Translations under genes and position numbers: made by a program | Shown here: piece by piece, positions 12,733-25,964 of the stretch | Layout of the letters: each line of letters opens with the position of its first letter | Numbering within the stretch: the stretch's first letter is position 1 | Source of the DNA: Lutjanus erythropterus | Taxonomy: Eukaryota > Chordata > Actinopteri > Lutjaniformes > Lutjanidae | Assembly (NCBI GenBank): GCA_020091685.1 | Contig: CM034607.1 | Coordinates: 36,460,028 to 36,524,027 of the forward strand | Reading direction: 5' to 3' | DNA length: 64,000 bases | The notes under the pieces: model-generated | Told to the model about the DNA's origin: nothing | Database searches by the model: none | What the model saw: the letters and a program-made list of their open reading frames with translations, nothing else

Positions 12733-15120
12733 ATAAGTATAAATACAGATTAAATGACCTTTTTAAAGCTGAAAAATGTAGGGAAATGAAGTTTCAGCCC
12801 TGAGTTTTGTCTGAAGGTATCCGTGTAGCCTGAGAGGCCAAACCCAGGGCAGCAGATATGGTTCTCTGTAGTAGTATCTCTAGTATTGGCAGTAGAAGTA
12901 GTACTAATAGTACTACTGATAGTAGCGTCAGCTAATGTGGTAGTAGTTTTATTCTGAAAACTGTATTTTCAAAATAAAAGCCTCAGCCAGTGCAGCTCTG
13001 TGCAGACGAGGCATTCAAGTTCCAACATGTCCAGAAAACACATGACTGAACAGTGAGACTTTAATGAAGTTAAACACTCTGTGCTTCGTTCAGGGACGCC
13101 CCGTGCTGCATTCATGGACCCTCTGAGCTCTGGCAGACAGCCAGTGAACGCCTCATTAAAGTCCCATTCTGCTGGCAGAGTTCAGTTAATCCTGCTGTGG
13201 GGAAACGAGAGCTGATCCTGAACACATCACAACAATTTAGATCTGATTTAAGAGGATTATGTTCCTCCAGATTATTCAGAGTTCTTATGTAACAACAGCG
13301 GAACCGAGGGGTCGGACAGGAGAACCTCAGAGAACAGATGTTCCTTCAGTTAGAACGTTAAAATCTGACATCAGGAAGTTCCTCTGATCTGAACTTTGAC
13401 CTCCGACAGGTTCAACAACAGAGACACTTCGAATGTCTCAGAAATGTCAAAACTGTTGTGATGAGATCATCTGTTGCTAGGAAACATCTGTACAGCTGTC
13501 CAATCAGGGGCAATCAGCTATGTAAACAGGAAGTCACTGTAGTGTCAGGAGCTAACAGAACTTTTGAAACAAAGATAAATATTTGTTTTATTTCTGTCTG
13601 CGTGGAGAATCTGTGGAGGACTGAAACTGCCAAAAAATAAACTGAAAAAATAATGAATTAATTGATATGACATTACATGAAAAAATAAAAGTATGCTTTA
13701 ATTAATTTATAAAATGTGAATAAATGAATATTTATTTATTTTTATTTGATTGATTTAATCATTTAATTTCATTTATAAATGTATTTATTTCTGTATTATT
13801 TTCCTCTTTGAATCCCCCCTACTTGTGTCTCCAAACACATTTTCTTCATATATAAATACATTTAAACATGAGAAAGTTAATAAATAAAATAGAAAATTAA
13901 ATGCAAAAGTAAATAAATTTGGAAAATAAGGCAAAGATACATAAACATGGAAGCAAATTAAAACAGAAGTATCAGTTTATTTAGCATTTTAGAAATTCAT
14001 TCATGCATACATTTATTTTTAATGTACAATTAATGGTTTATTATTTTATTTATTGAGTCATTTATTTATTTTTAATTTTAGCAGTTTTGGTCCTGAAATC
14101 TGTTTCACAGTCAGCAGTATTCATACAGTTTATAATGTGATGCAAATATTTGATTATGCTAAGCTAAGCTAACTGACCATATTTATTTATTTAGTCAGAT
14201 GCTATCTGCATAACGTCGGCATATTATTTTGGTGAATTTTGAATCTTTATTTAACATCAGTGATCAAGTCTCAGGTCAGATATGTCGACTGTACTCAGAA
14301 TTATTTCTGATATTAGCATGCTAACGTTAGCTTTGTCAGTTAGCGACAGCTAACAGCTACAGCTGCAGTTAGTGGCTGTAAATATTTAGAACATCTAAAC
14401 TGTACAGAAGTCTGTGAGCTGAGACCTGTTTGAATTTAGACCTGACTAAACTGATGTCAGCACGAGGTTCTGTTTGAACTTGTATTTAAAGTATGATGTT
14501 GCCTTCAAATGTCGTCGTGTTTTCTGGTTTTAGTCTCTCTTGATTTCTTCATGCAGCTTCTGAAAGTGGTGACGTGTCTGTTTCAGAGAAGTTGGAGGTC
14601 ATATGATGTTGATCATTCAGTGGATGTTCAGTTCATTAAACTGAATTTTACTTGTAGAGAATTTTTATTTGTAATTTTATAAGTCTGAGGAAAATGTTTT
14701 GTACTCTGTCTTTGCATTTTCTGCATTACATTACCTGCTTGCTAGCTTGCTAAATTGTTAGCCTCATGGCTTCTTCAATAGTTTTGGCGTCTATGTTGCT
14801 GTTGCCTAGCAACGGCGTTCTCACACCTTTAACCACGTGAAGTCCAAGCATGTCGTGTACAAGACTTCCTGTGTTGCCAGCTGATGAGTTTTATTTGAAA
14901 GTAGCAGTTTTTTATTCAGAGGAGTTTTGTTCACAGCCATGTTTGTCTTCCTCAGGTAAACCAGCGTCCGTCTCACCTGCTTCCTCTTTAAACTCTCTGA
15001 TAACAGACAGAAATATATACATTTAAATAAAGATAAAAACGTGTCTGTGGTTTAATTCTCAGTCTCAGAATCATCATCAGTTATCTGTTACACTGAGAAA
15101 TCTAACTTACACACAATCTG

Positions 15121-15412
<292 letters not shown>

Positions 15413-15814
15413 AGCCAGCTGGGAGTGAATCAGTCTTCCTCCTCCTCCTCTTCCTCCTCCACAGGGAGCTGCTGTCACGGTTCAGTCTGATACCACAGAT
15501 TATTACACAGTGAAATAAAGCTGTTTACACTGCAGGGAACCACTGGACCAGGTCTGTCTGAGTTCTAGTTCCTCCTCCTGTCTTTGGTGTCACCCCAGTT
15601 CTGGTTTCAGGTGAGCTGAGCTGAATCTGAACCGTGATGTGAAAACACTCGTCACACCGAGGATTCGTCTCAAACTGGAGGCACACGGCACCAAAAACTC
15701 AAAATGTTTCTCAAACTAACATTTTAAATTAAATATCATCGAGCTTCAGAAACGTTCAGATGGAAAACGTCTTTGTTTGCTACAGATTCCTGCAAAATTC
15801 ACATCATAATGATT

Positions 15815-16015
15815 CATTCATTTTTCATTTTCTGTAACCGCTTATTCCTGAAGGGTCGCGGGGGGTGGAGTCTATCCCAGCTGACACTGGGCGAGAGGCG
15901 GGGTTCACCCTGGACACGTCTCCAGTTCATCAGAGGACAGACGACCACTCACACTCACATTCACACCTACAGACAGTTTAGAGTCACCAGTTAACCTGCA
16001 TGCATGTCTGTGGAC
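15815..16015 (+). mobile_element. Common fish dispersed repeat fragment
   Basis: Contains the block 'GGGTCGCGGGGGGTGGAG', 'TATCCCAGCTGACACTGGG', 'GGCGGGGTTCACCCTGGACA', 'CACTCACATTCACACCTA' and 'GTTTAGAGTCACCAGTTAA', found throughout fish genomes and usually annotated as the tail of a non-LTR element. It is truncated here after 'CCTGCATGCATGTC'. No reverse transcriptase coding remains. Confidence 0.75.
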
Positions 16016-16445
16016 ATAATGATGTTTGAAATAAAAATGAGACGAATGATGTAAGAATGAAGATTCCTTCTCATATCACAGCTGCAGTGTCTGTCAAAAT
16101 AATCACAACTGGATATGTTTTTCAAAATCCTTCGGCCCTCCACAAAAGGACGGGTTTTTTTAACGTGTGATCAACGCTGAGAAACGGTCGCTCTTTGGGT
16201 AACGATAAGACGATAAGACGCCACGACTCATAACGTCATCTTAAAACTTTTAATAACCTTTTGGTTTCCTGCAGGACTCAAACCGTGTGTGTGCTGTTTG
16301 ATCGTCAGAACACACAGTTCTTCCTCTTTATATCACGTCGACACCGTCATCATCACTGAGCTGAAAACCTGAGGAGGAGGAGCTACGACAGCTGTCGGTC
16401 ATGTGATCCCAAAGGTTCAGCTACACATCTTTACACATCACTTTA

Positions 16446-16848
16446 CACTGTAAAAAAAATAGTTGAGACAAATTTTTCAAACTTTCAACGTTTTACCAAC
16501 CGATAATCTTAATTTTATTGTTTTTATTTTACCTGTCTTTTATGTAATGCTTGTTGTGTTGCAGTCAACTTTTGACACACTTTTAGTCCCCGCCCCTTTC
16601 TTTCTCAGGAGGCTAGGGTTAAAAGGTCAATTAAAACTTATTTTGAAAATGACAGGAAAAAGTCAGAAATGGGTGGAGCCTAAATCATAAGATGGATCTG
16701 AATTCATGGATGTAAAGTGTTTGATGTTCTGAGTTTCTGTCCAGAAGGTGTTTATGTTTTGATTCTGGCGCCACCTGTTTGCTGTCTGTCGTACCTGCAG
16801 CCTCCTGAAGCACCTGAGACTCTTTCTTACACAACTTTTTTTACAGTG
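16446..16848. mobile_element. CACTGTAAAAAAA MITE
   Basis: A 403-bp segment bounded by CACTGTAAAAAAA and its inverse TTTTTTTACAGTG (13-bp inverted repeats, extended by GTTGAG/CACAAC-like bases). The flanks are TA and TT, so a TA duplication would need one change. The interior is unique non-coding DNA. Confidence 0.6.
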
Positions 16849-17016
16849 TTGGTTTTTTACCAGCGACGAAATAAATCAAAGTGAAATCAGTGATGTTGTT
16901 CAGTCACAGTGTCTGAACCGCCTCAGGCTCAGACCTCAGATCAGTTTCTACAGTTACATCATCAACATGTCGTCTGTCTGAACCTGCCAAGTCTGAGACA
17001 AACAGGCTCAGAGAGA

Positions 17017-17040
17017 GAGTGTGTGTGTGTGTGTGTGTGT

Positions 17041-17113
<73 letters not shown>

Positions 17114-17132
17114 TGTGTGTGTGTGTGTGTAT
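17017..17132 (+). repeat. (GT)n microsatellite with TCTG interruptions
   Basis: About 115 bases of GT with three TCTG interruptions; a second (GT)n lies at 17258-17322, only about 125 bp away. Confidence 0.95.
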
Positions 17133-17253
17133 TGGAGTGTATTGTTGCAGTGCCACAATGGAACAAACAGAAACTCTATAAATACAGACAGAGGAAGACG
17201 AGGAAGAGGAGGAGGGGGACTTCCTCTCTTCAGTTTGAACACTGCTGCACTAT

Positions 17254-17257
<4 letters not shown>

Positions 17258-17321
<64 letters not shown>

Positions 17322-17322
17322 A
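17258..17322 (+). repeat. (GT)n microsatellite
   Basis: About 32 uninterrupted GT units. Confidence 0.95.
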
Positions 17323-17330
17323 TGCAGACT

Positions 17331-17745
17331 GGGGGAGTAGTGGATTACATGTAATGGGATTATGTAATTAGGATGCAAACAAGAAAAAAAACTGTGTTCC
17401 ATTACAGTTACAAAAAATAAAATGTAATCAGATTACAGTTACATTTAGTAGAAATGGGGATTATTAACAAGATTACAATTTCAAAATCAATTCTAAAATA
17501 AAGGTCCATTCAGTTCATTATCTTATCTTGTCTATCTATTCAAAACGCTGTAATTAAGTGGAAACTTCACTGTTCTCTCTCTACACAGACAAACTGCTAA
17601 CATTAGCTACACAGACTAACATTAGAAGTAATCCAAAAGTAACGGAAAGTAATCAGGTTACATTACTTAGGTTACAAACTACATTTTTAACAGGTAATTA
17701 GTAACTGTATCCGAATACAGTTTGAAAGTAACCCTACCAGCCCTG
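17331..17745. mobile_element. 'TGGATTACATGTAATGGGAT' dispersed element
   Basis: The left end (GGGGGAGTAGTGGATTACAT) and right end (GAAAGTAACCCTACCAGCCC) form loose inverted termini around repeated GATTACAGTTAC / GTAACGGAAAGTAATC blocks. A partial copy with TAACAGGTTTACATAATTAGG lies at about 415-530. It is non-coding. Confidence 0.6.
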
Positions 17746-17824
17746 TGTTTGAGTATCAGCACTGTAACTTCAGTTAAAATCACACTCTGACTTTTAATGT
17801 TCAGAAACTTGTTGGAACAAAACG

Positions 17825-17861
17825 TCTCGTCTCGTCTCGTCTCGTCTCGTCTCGTCTCGTC
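17825..17861 (+). repeat. (TCTCG)n microsatellite
   Basis: Seven exact 5-bp units, each with a CpG. Confidence 0.95.
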
Positions 17862-19084
17862 TCTTTCACATGTCAGTAAAACTTTCTGTTCAAAATAAAC
17901 CTGAACTGTCTCAGATCATCGATCAGGAACCAACAGGCTCCACCCTGATCTACAGCCACACAGGAACCTTCAGAACCCTCCAGAACTCAGACTGTCCCTG
18001 TGTGACGGACAATAAAGTTTTTTATAAATCTACAAAACTGACAGCAGAAATTTACTGGATGTGTTTAATGATTTATAAGTGCAGCTAAACTGAATGAGTC
18101 TCAGCCTGACATGCAGCTGTGGTGCAACATCTGTGTTACACAACAACACCAGGTGACTCAGGATTAAAGGATAATTCACACATTTTTAGACTCTCACATG
18201 TATAACGAGGAGATTTAAAAAGTATATATACTGTCATTTAAGAACAAACTGTGACACACACACTTCCTGACGTACAGACCAGCCAGATGTTCATCAAACA
18301 GTCACTTCACTCAAATTACAAAATAAAAGCTTCTTCTCCTCCTGCTGCTGGTATTTATGAGAATTTGTTGAAATACAACAACATGATTACAAAACATTTC
18401 CCAGACTTATGTTGGCAGCACGGTGTGTTCAGAGGGCGTCGGCCTGCAGGAGGTCAGAGGTCACAGTAAAAGAGGAAGAGGAAGTTCTACCACCTGTTTC
18501 CTCTTGAGTCACTTCTGGACGCTGAGAGATTCACTAAACCCTGAAGAGGAGGAGTTTTCTGGATTATCTGAGTTACTGCTGCAGCCACACACAACCACTG
18601 ACACCTGTAGTTTGTATCTTGACCTCGTTTTAGTTATTAGCCCATATTTGTTCACATTTTGTCAGTGGAACCATTAAAAATAAGCCGAATTATCTGTTAG
18701 CAGCTCCTGTTTGTGGTTTAGTCACAGACGTACAGACAGCTGTCAGTGTATCACTGTGAAACTGAAGAAAACCTAAAAACATGAAGATTCTCAAGGAAGT
18801 TCTGCAGCATCCTTTTTTTCTCTGATTTCTACGTGGATTTATGAACATTTATTTATGATGTACATCAGAGATAGTGACATCATCAGAGAGTGTACGTCAC
18901 ACTGAATCTAAAAATGTTTGTATCGTGTGTGTGTGTTCAGATTTAACTGATTTATGACTCAGAGAATAAGTCTTATTTTTGATGATAAGAACCTCAATAT
19001 AAAATGTAATTGTTTTAATGTAACTGCAACAGAAAGGTTGATAGTTAGTTTAAGATTTAAGATTTACCCCAAGAATACTGTACA

Positions 19085-19086
<2 letters not shown>

Positions 19087-19147
<61 letters not shown>

Positions 19148-19148
19148 A
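19087..19148 (+). repeat. (GT)n microsatellite abutting the CDC42SE1 donor
   Basis: About 30 GT units on the plus strand, so CA repeats in the CDC42SE1 transcript, beginning about 10 bases into the intron. Confidence 0.95.
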
Positions 19149-19156
19149 TGTCTCAC

Positions 19157-19210
19157 CGGCGGCGGTTTAGCCACCACGCAGCAGCCCATCTTGTGCCAGA
19201 AGTCGCTCAT
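19157..19210 (-). CDS. cdc42se1: CDC42 small effector 1 (SPEC1), first coding exon only
   Basis: On the minus strand an ATG at 19210 opens 18 codons reading MSDFWHKMGCCVVAKPPP, then a consensus donor (GTGAGA) at 19156. Human CDC42SE1 begins MSEFWHKLGCCVVEKPQP and breaks at the same codon, so the match is position for position. The family is a roughly 80-aa membrane-associated Cdc42 effector. Cys10 and Cys11, the palmitoylation sites known in human SPEC1, are both present. The CRIB motif and C-terminus lie in later exons, expected below 19150. I did not find them in the window, so the gene is partial here; they may lie beyond the left edge. The exon seems to start near 19297, where a minus-strand acceptor-like tract ends in CCCCAG. 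The donor is followed within about 10 bases by a long CA repeat (minus-strand sense). Lying divergent to MLLT11 matches human synteny. Confidence 0.88.
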
Positions 19211-19297
19211 TCCAACGCTCCGTCTGTCCAGCGGCCGGCTGCCGCTCTCTGCTGCGACCCTGCAGGCCGGGAAAGGAACTGCAGCCTGCGGATAGTC
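19211..19297 (-). other. cdc42se1: CDC42SE1 5' UTR part of the start-codon exon
   Basis: This GC-rich stretch lies just upstream of the minus-strand ATG. A pyrimidine-rich minus-strand tract ending in CCCCAG at about 19298 could be the acceptor of an upstream non-coding exon. Alternatively the transcript could start here: further upstream on the minus strand are a TGACGTC (CRE-like) motif near 19375 and a TATATTTT motif. The sequence alone does not decide between a spliced 5' UTR and a local promoter. Confidence 0.45.
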
Positions 19298-20479
19298 CTG
19301 GGGCATTCAGACAAAAACTACACCGTCCAGCAGCAAACACAGAGACGACCCCCAAAAAACCCAAAATATACCCGACGTCAGGCAGGAAACTGTCCGACTC
19401 CAGGAGGGTTCAGACCGAAGAAAATATCAAATAAAAATTGAATATCCACAAGTTTTTAATTCAATTTATCCTCAGAAATGCAGAAATAGAATAATCCACA
19501 GCCTCTGCAATCAGGTAAAAAAGAATTAAAATAGAATCCAGTGTTTGTTTTTCAAAATCCAAACTGAGTCCAGCTGCAGGTTTGATCTGTAGAGACAGAA
19601 AAAAAACAATCTTTCATTTTTCAATGTTTCATTATTAAATTTAGTTTTTACATTTTACTTAAACTTCATTCTAGAATAAAGTTCATTAGAAAGTTTTCAG
19701 GAAACATCCAGCCGGTCAACTCTTTCATGTTTTATTGATTTAAATTATATCTTTTCTTATCTGAATAAACTTCATTTTATTGTGAAATTTAATGTTGTGA
19801 TTTTAGATTTGGATGGATAAATACAACCAATCAGAAACAGGCGCTAAAATTCATATTTGTAAATCGTGCCTTTGTAACTTCAGGGTCACAAAAACAGATG
19901 GGAAATTTGAATGTCCGTCTCTCTGACTTTGTGGAACTTCACTGTTGAAAGTATTTCTGCACATTTTTAATTATAAATGCAAAAAACTTTTCTACGACTA
20001 CAAAACCACACGTGAAAATTCTGTGTGCACAAAACTTTTTTTTTTTCACACATACAGAATATTTTCTACAGCAGCAAAACATGATAACACATCAACAAAC
20101 TGTTATGTGTGCATGAATATTTTTGGACATGCAGACAGGAAGTGATAAACAGCTGCAGGCCCTGAAATTATTTGTGAACATCTTTTCAAATCTCAAAAAA
20201 TCAATCAGTCTTTTTTGACTCCATGTGAAATAAAGTGAGGCGAGTTCAGAGTTAAACATCAGCTGCATGTTTTAATGTGAAGGTTCCTGACAAATGATTT
20301 TAAATAAGTCATAAATAACTTCAGACACTGAGTTTAACTCCATCAGCTGTTTCCAAAAAAATGTCCTGAGTCTCAGATTTAGTCGTCAAATAGACAGAAG
20401 ACGAGAATAAAGTGAGTGAAAACCTCTGAGACGAAAACACAGTGAACACATGAAACATGACTAAACACTGGGTGTGGTC

Positions 20480-20480
<1 letters not shown>

Positions 20481-20514
<34 letters not shown>

Positions 20515-20541
20515 AGAAACACACACACGCTCTCTCCTCTC

Positions 20542-20585
<44 letters not shown>
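20481..20585 (+). repeat. (CA)n then (CT)n
   Basis: (CA)n about 20481-20512 followed closely by (CT)n about 20540-20585. Confidence 0.9.
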
Positions 20586-20587
<2 letters not shown>

Positions 20588-20819
20588 CTGTAAAGTTTAA
20601 ATTAAAGAGTTTCTGGATGTTTTTTTGTTCGTGTTTGTTTCCAGATGAAACAAACTGATCCTCAGTCAGTAAATGTTAAAGAAGTTTAAGACAACAACAG
20701 ATGTGTGTGTACCTGACACACACACACACTGACCTTTGACCTCATGTATGAGGAGGACTGATAACTGATTATTGTAGTAAAACAAAATGTCACTCAGAGA
20801 CGGAGAACAGATCTCTGTT

Positions 20820-21140
20820 TGTTCCCTGTTAGCTTCATCTTCAGTCTGTTAGCATGACCTGTTAGCTTCATCTTCAGTCTGTTAGCATGACCTGTTAGCC
20901 TTAGCTTCAGTCTGTTTGCGTGATCTCATTACCTGGTTGTTGTTAGCTTTAACCACAGTCTGCTGAGGGTAAAGCTAACAGCTAACCTCTTAGCTTGTCT
21001 GTTAGCATGATATCATGACCTGGGTGCTGTTAGCTTTGCCGTCAGTCTGTTAGCATGACCTGTTAGCTTTAGCCTCAGTCTGTTAATATGATATCATGAC
21101 CTGGGAGCTGTTAGCTTTAGCCTCAGTCTGCTAGCATATC
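20820..21140 (+). repeat. Degenerate tandem repeat 'GTTAGCTTCATCTTCAGTCT'
   Basis: About seven imperfect units of roughly 33-60 bp. Each contains TGTTAGC(TT)NNNNTCAGTCTGTTAGCATGA, several with an inserted TATCATGACCTGGG block. The first two units are nearly identical, so part of the array is recent. Confidence 0.7.
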
Positions 21141-22465
21141 ATCTGCATGCTTTTCAAAATATTTGTTTCACGTCTCTGTCACATATTTGGAGCCATTTGG
21201 TGAACTGTGAGCTGAAAAGCTAACTGCTAACTTGTTCAGCAGCTGGACTAGTACTGCAGAGGGAGGAAGCTCTCCTGCTAAAGTTCACCTGGCAAACTCA
21301 TTAGCTTGTTAGCTTAGCTGAGCTGCTAACAGGTTATTAGAAGCTGTGACAGTCTGTTCTCTGTCAGAGGTTGGTTTGCTGTTTCTCAACCTTATAAATT
21401 CATGTGTGACCAAAGTTGAACTGAAAATTCAGATTTATTTCAAACGTTGGCATCGATTGAATCTTTGTAAAGTTTCTCAATCTGACTGCTGCTGCGTCTC
21501 TGACAGAAACTTAGCGTCCGTCTTTGTCTCAGTTCCATGTGTTTTTCACTCCACATTCTTTGTCAAACAGGGAAAGTCAAGGTCCGACTCGCCTGCATGA
21601 TAACAGAGGAGTGTTTCCTGATTACATAAAGGGGTTAAACTTCTCAGCTATTTTCAGTGTGAGTTCTGCTGCTGGACTTCTGGAGTCTGTCCAACACATT
21701 TCAGCAGATGATAAAGAAAGAATGTGTCGAGAACGAAGCACCACAAACATGTAGCTTCACGCTTTACATCCAACACAGATCAGCACAGAGGAATGTAAAC
21801 CTGCAGAGCCTGAGGGAGGAAAAGACAGGAAGGAGAGAAGAAGAGAAGAAGACACACGCAGTCAACTCTGATCAATACAAACTCATTTAACATGAACCTC
21901 ATTTAGTACACGTCTAAAATAACATGACTACAAATTAGCCAATGAAATAGGACTACAAACCAACCAGAATAGGACTACAAACTGACCAATCAGACCAAAA
22001 CTACAAAGCAGCTAACCAGAGTGGGACTAGAAACTGACCTATCAGAATAGAACTACAAATGGAGGAGAAATGAAACAGAAGTTTGTTTGACATTTTCAAT
22101 GTGTTGACTCAAAGTTTTATTTGTTTTTAATTGTTTTGTCTTTTTGGATCATCTGATTGGTTCAGACAGACAATGATTGCTCACTCTGATGTCACAGTCT
22201 GATGTCACAGTCTGCCTCTCAGTAGGTTGACCTGCTCCTCCATCTGTCTCAGGAACACTGAGAGGCTCCTGATTGGCTGAACGCGCCTTCACCAGTGTGT
22301 GTGTGTGTGTGTGTGTTGTACAGACGTTTGTCTGTTTAAGTATAAAGGAGATTTAAAAAGTCTCCATGTTGATCTGCAGCTGCGTGGTAACGATGACAGA
22401 ACTTTATTGTTCAGTTTAAACTTCCTGACTTTATTTAAACCTCATGACCACAACACACAGGACCT

Positions 22466-22506
<41 letters not shown>

Positions 22507-22859
22507 TGAATATTTGTCCCATGATGTCAGTGTGAGGAGCAGAACAGGAGAACTGTGTGCAGACGACAGACTGAACCCCCCCTTTGTGTGCAGATGGTAC
22601 GATCCGACCCGCCCTGCTGTCAGTTTGAATTCAGGAACAAAAACATAAAGTTACAGTTTGTCAATCAGCTCAGGAACAATAAAGTTTAACAGTCAAACAG
22701 CTGATGACTGAGAGTACATGTATTTACTGTACTGCAGTAAAGTTTTAAGTACTTTTACTTTACTTTTAGTTACTAATTAGTTACTTTACAAAGATTTTAT
22801 ACACAAAATGAAGCACAAATAATTCAGTGTTAAAGATGAAACTAAAGTAGGTGAGACAG

Positions 22860-22862
<3 letters not shown>

Positions 22863-22913
<51 letters not shown>

Positions 22914-23030
22914 TATCAGCTGACAGTTGATCACCTGTATATAAACAGTCTGAGGGCAGAAAACAACAACAGACTCTCTGTCAGACAGTGAACGCACCGC
23001 TCACACACAGACGTACGGTGGCCTGGAGGT

Positions 23031-23091
<61 letters not shown>

Positions 23092-23094
23092 ACA
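22863..23094 (+). repeat. Opposed (GT)n and (CA)n pair
   Basis: (GT)n at 22863-22913 and (CA)n at 23033-23094, with (GT)n also at 22469-22504. Confidence 0.9.
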
Positions 23095-23350
23095 TGATGA
23101 CAGTTTATTTTAATCAGCAGAGAGAAAAAAAACAGCTGTTTTTATGTAAACAAACTCTTGAGTTTGTTTCTGTGCAGCGACTCATTAATCATCAACTTCA
23201 GAATAAAAACTTAGATTTTAAATTTAAAGTCTTAAATGAAACTTAACTGCAGCTCAAGATGTTTTGGACAAACTATAAAATATAATTGGTGATATAATTG
23301 TAGTTTTATACTTTATCTGTAAGTGATGTGAATATTTTAATATTATTGTT

Positions 23351-23466
23351 GTTATTGCATTTATCATTTATCTATCTATCATTTATCTATTTATTATTTA
23401 TCTATTTATCATTTATCTATTTATCATTTATGTATTTATCATTTATGTATTTATCATTTATAGCTG
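23351..23466 (+). repeat. Minisatellite (CATTTATCTATTTAT)n
   Basis: About seven near-identical 15-bp units, with the last units carrying a TATGTATTTAT variant. AT-rich, non-coding. Confidence 0.8.
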
Positions 23467-24354
23467 CAGACAAAAAGGATAAAGCTGCTTTCATTTAATC
23501 ACTTTTAATGAGTCTTCATCATCTGAGCTCAAAAGGAAGATACAATTTTATTACTATTATTTGATGTGATGTTCTTTCCTGTCTGCTCCAGTTTGCTTTG
23601 CTTTTCATTTAGATTTTCAGTTTTTTATCATTTCACGCCTCATCAGAGAACTTCAGGCTGAACTGTACTTCTGTTGCAGCTGGTTTTGTTCTGTATAAAT
23701 ATAATGTATAAATAAAGATTTAAAAAAAACAGATCAGTGTGTGTGACGTGTGATTGGCTGATTTTGATTAAAGAGTCTAAACTTCACAGTTTGATGAATG
23801 AAGTTTGTGATAAAAGTTGAATTCTTCTGATAAAAGACTGAGAGCAGATTCTCTGGACTCGTTCTCCTTCTTCTTCCTCCTTTTCTAAACTCAGACACTC
23901 ACTTCCTGTTCCAGCTTATCACTTCCTGTTCGGCTCACAGACAAAAGAAAAAAACCAGGAGCTTCCATGAAGGACGTCTGAGACCGACTGTGGACACGTG
24001 GACACGTTCCTGTCTTTATTCTACTGATGTAACTAAGTACTTTTACTCCAGTATGGTACTTTATGAGGTACTTGTACTTTACTGAACTGATCTGATGTCA
24101 TTATATACTAAATATTGATCTGTTAACTTCACTACATTAATCTGACAGATTCATTAATTATATATATCAAATACAGCTGAAACCAATAATCAATCAATCA
24201 ATTAATAGTAATGATCATCTAATGATGAAATCATAACAGGGCTGCACACTGTCAGCTCACAATCAATTCATCAATTCATCAAAGTGAAAAGATCTTAAAA
24301 ATGTTTTATTTACCAAACAGCTCCTCAGTCAGAGTTCTGGTTCCACGGCAACAC

Positions 24355-24720
24355 GTTCCACGTTAACTAGAACCACATAGGGTTCTTCAGCTTGTCTCCA
24401 GAGGGGAACCATATTTGGTTCCTGTTTGGACTTCTTATAAAAGTTCACTTGGAACCCTTTCAAAGAGTTCTACCTAGAACCAAACATAAAGGGACATATC
24501 TAGAACCATCAGTGAACCCCCTGTAAGGTTCTACAGAGAACCATTTTATGGTACAATGGTTCCACCTAGAACCCTCTCTGGAGGTTCTATCCAGAACCTT
24601 TCTACCTTTCTAAGGGAGCTAACAAGAATCCACCCAGAGGGTTCTACTGAGAACCTTTTAATATTCCAAGGGTTTTATCTAGAACACACTCAGGGGGTTC
24701 TGCTGAGAACAGGTGGATCC
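24355..24720. repeat. GAACC/GGTTC-rich repeat block
   Basis: Repeated AGAACC and GGTTCTA blocks in both orientations at 30-60-bp spacing, related to the interior of the 48572 MITE. The CACTCTTA termini are not clear, so this is probably a decayed copy or a dimer. Confidence 0.6.
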
Positions 24721-24846
24721 TTTCTTTATTAGTACTTCTGAATACTTCCTCCAACGCTGCTGAAGTTTAACGGTCTAAATATTATTTCTTATATTTTCAT
24801 GTATTCTTAAGAGTCAGTGTGAGGGAGGGTGATAGAGAGAGTACTC

Positions 24847-24849
<3 letters not shown>

Positions 24850-24896
<47 letters not shown>
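24850..24896 (+). repeat. (GA)n microsatellite
   Basis: About 23 uninterrupted GA units. Confidence 0.95.
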
Positions 24897-25964
24897 AGCT
24901 TCACAATGAGCTCTTTTCATTCAGACGTTTAAAGAAAAAACTTTCCGACTGTTAACGGTCGACTGACTGAACGGCTGCTCCTGCTGCCTGTACGTCTCTG
25001 CAGCCAACAGACACACCTTCAAAATAAAACAGAGAGCCGATCACACCGATCGATCGATCGGCTGTGTTTGATTTGACTGAGGCTGCAGAGGAGGAACGTT
25101 CAGCGTGGAACCGTCTCCTGTTCTCATCAAGATCTCTGACAGTTTTCACTTCTGTGGACTTAAACTTGAATACTCAATTCTGATTGGTCAGTTACAGCAT
25201 CCTAAGGTCTGTTATTTCTGTATAACAGACTGTTGCTATGGAGAACAGACTGTTGCTATGGACACGGTTCTGATCACAGACTTTGGAGGATCAGTAAAAT
25301 CATTTTAAAATGAATATTTAGTGTTAAATTGTTGATATATTTTGGTATCTGACCATGAAAGACACAGGATCATGTACACAGATCAGGTCAGTATTCAGAA
25401 ATAAAACCATAAAATCATTTTTAAATTCATATTTTGGGCTTTAAATGTGGGCTTCAGGAGACTTGGATCAACCAGATGAGGTGTTTAAAAACTGGTCACT
25501 GTTCACTTCCTGTTTGTGACATTCTGTTTTCCTGTGAAACTCCAGCAGAGTTTTGTGAACCGTCCCTTTAAATCCGCCGCTGTTGTCCAGAGAAGAGACG
25601 TCACATCAGGACTAAAATCATCCAACAAAACTTTTACTTTATCATGTCGGGAAGAAAATCACACAAAATGTTTCAGCTACTGTGAGCAGCGTTCGTGCAG
25701 GACGAGAGCATAGCAACAGTAACTACGGAGGGCGGGGCTTAGTGACGGGTCCATTTCCTGTATATTGATTTCCACCTTTAAACTGATATTATGGATACGT
25801 CTAAATACGTATAAATGCAACACGACTGATGGTTTTTACATCACGTCCTGTCTCACCTCACCTGAACAGACCTGAGTCTTCACACCAGGTGAGAACGTCT
25901 CTGATGTCTCATCGTCTCCGTCTCTATCAGAAAACAAACCAAACAGAAATAATCAAAGAAATTC

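Noticed and set aside
15410-15478. Minus-strand arginine/lysine-rich frame (WRRKRRRRK) that might be the basic exon of CDC42SE1
   Set aside because: It comes from a (CCT)n run and is not followed by a TMIGEPMNF-like CRIB core.
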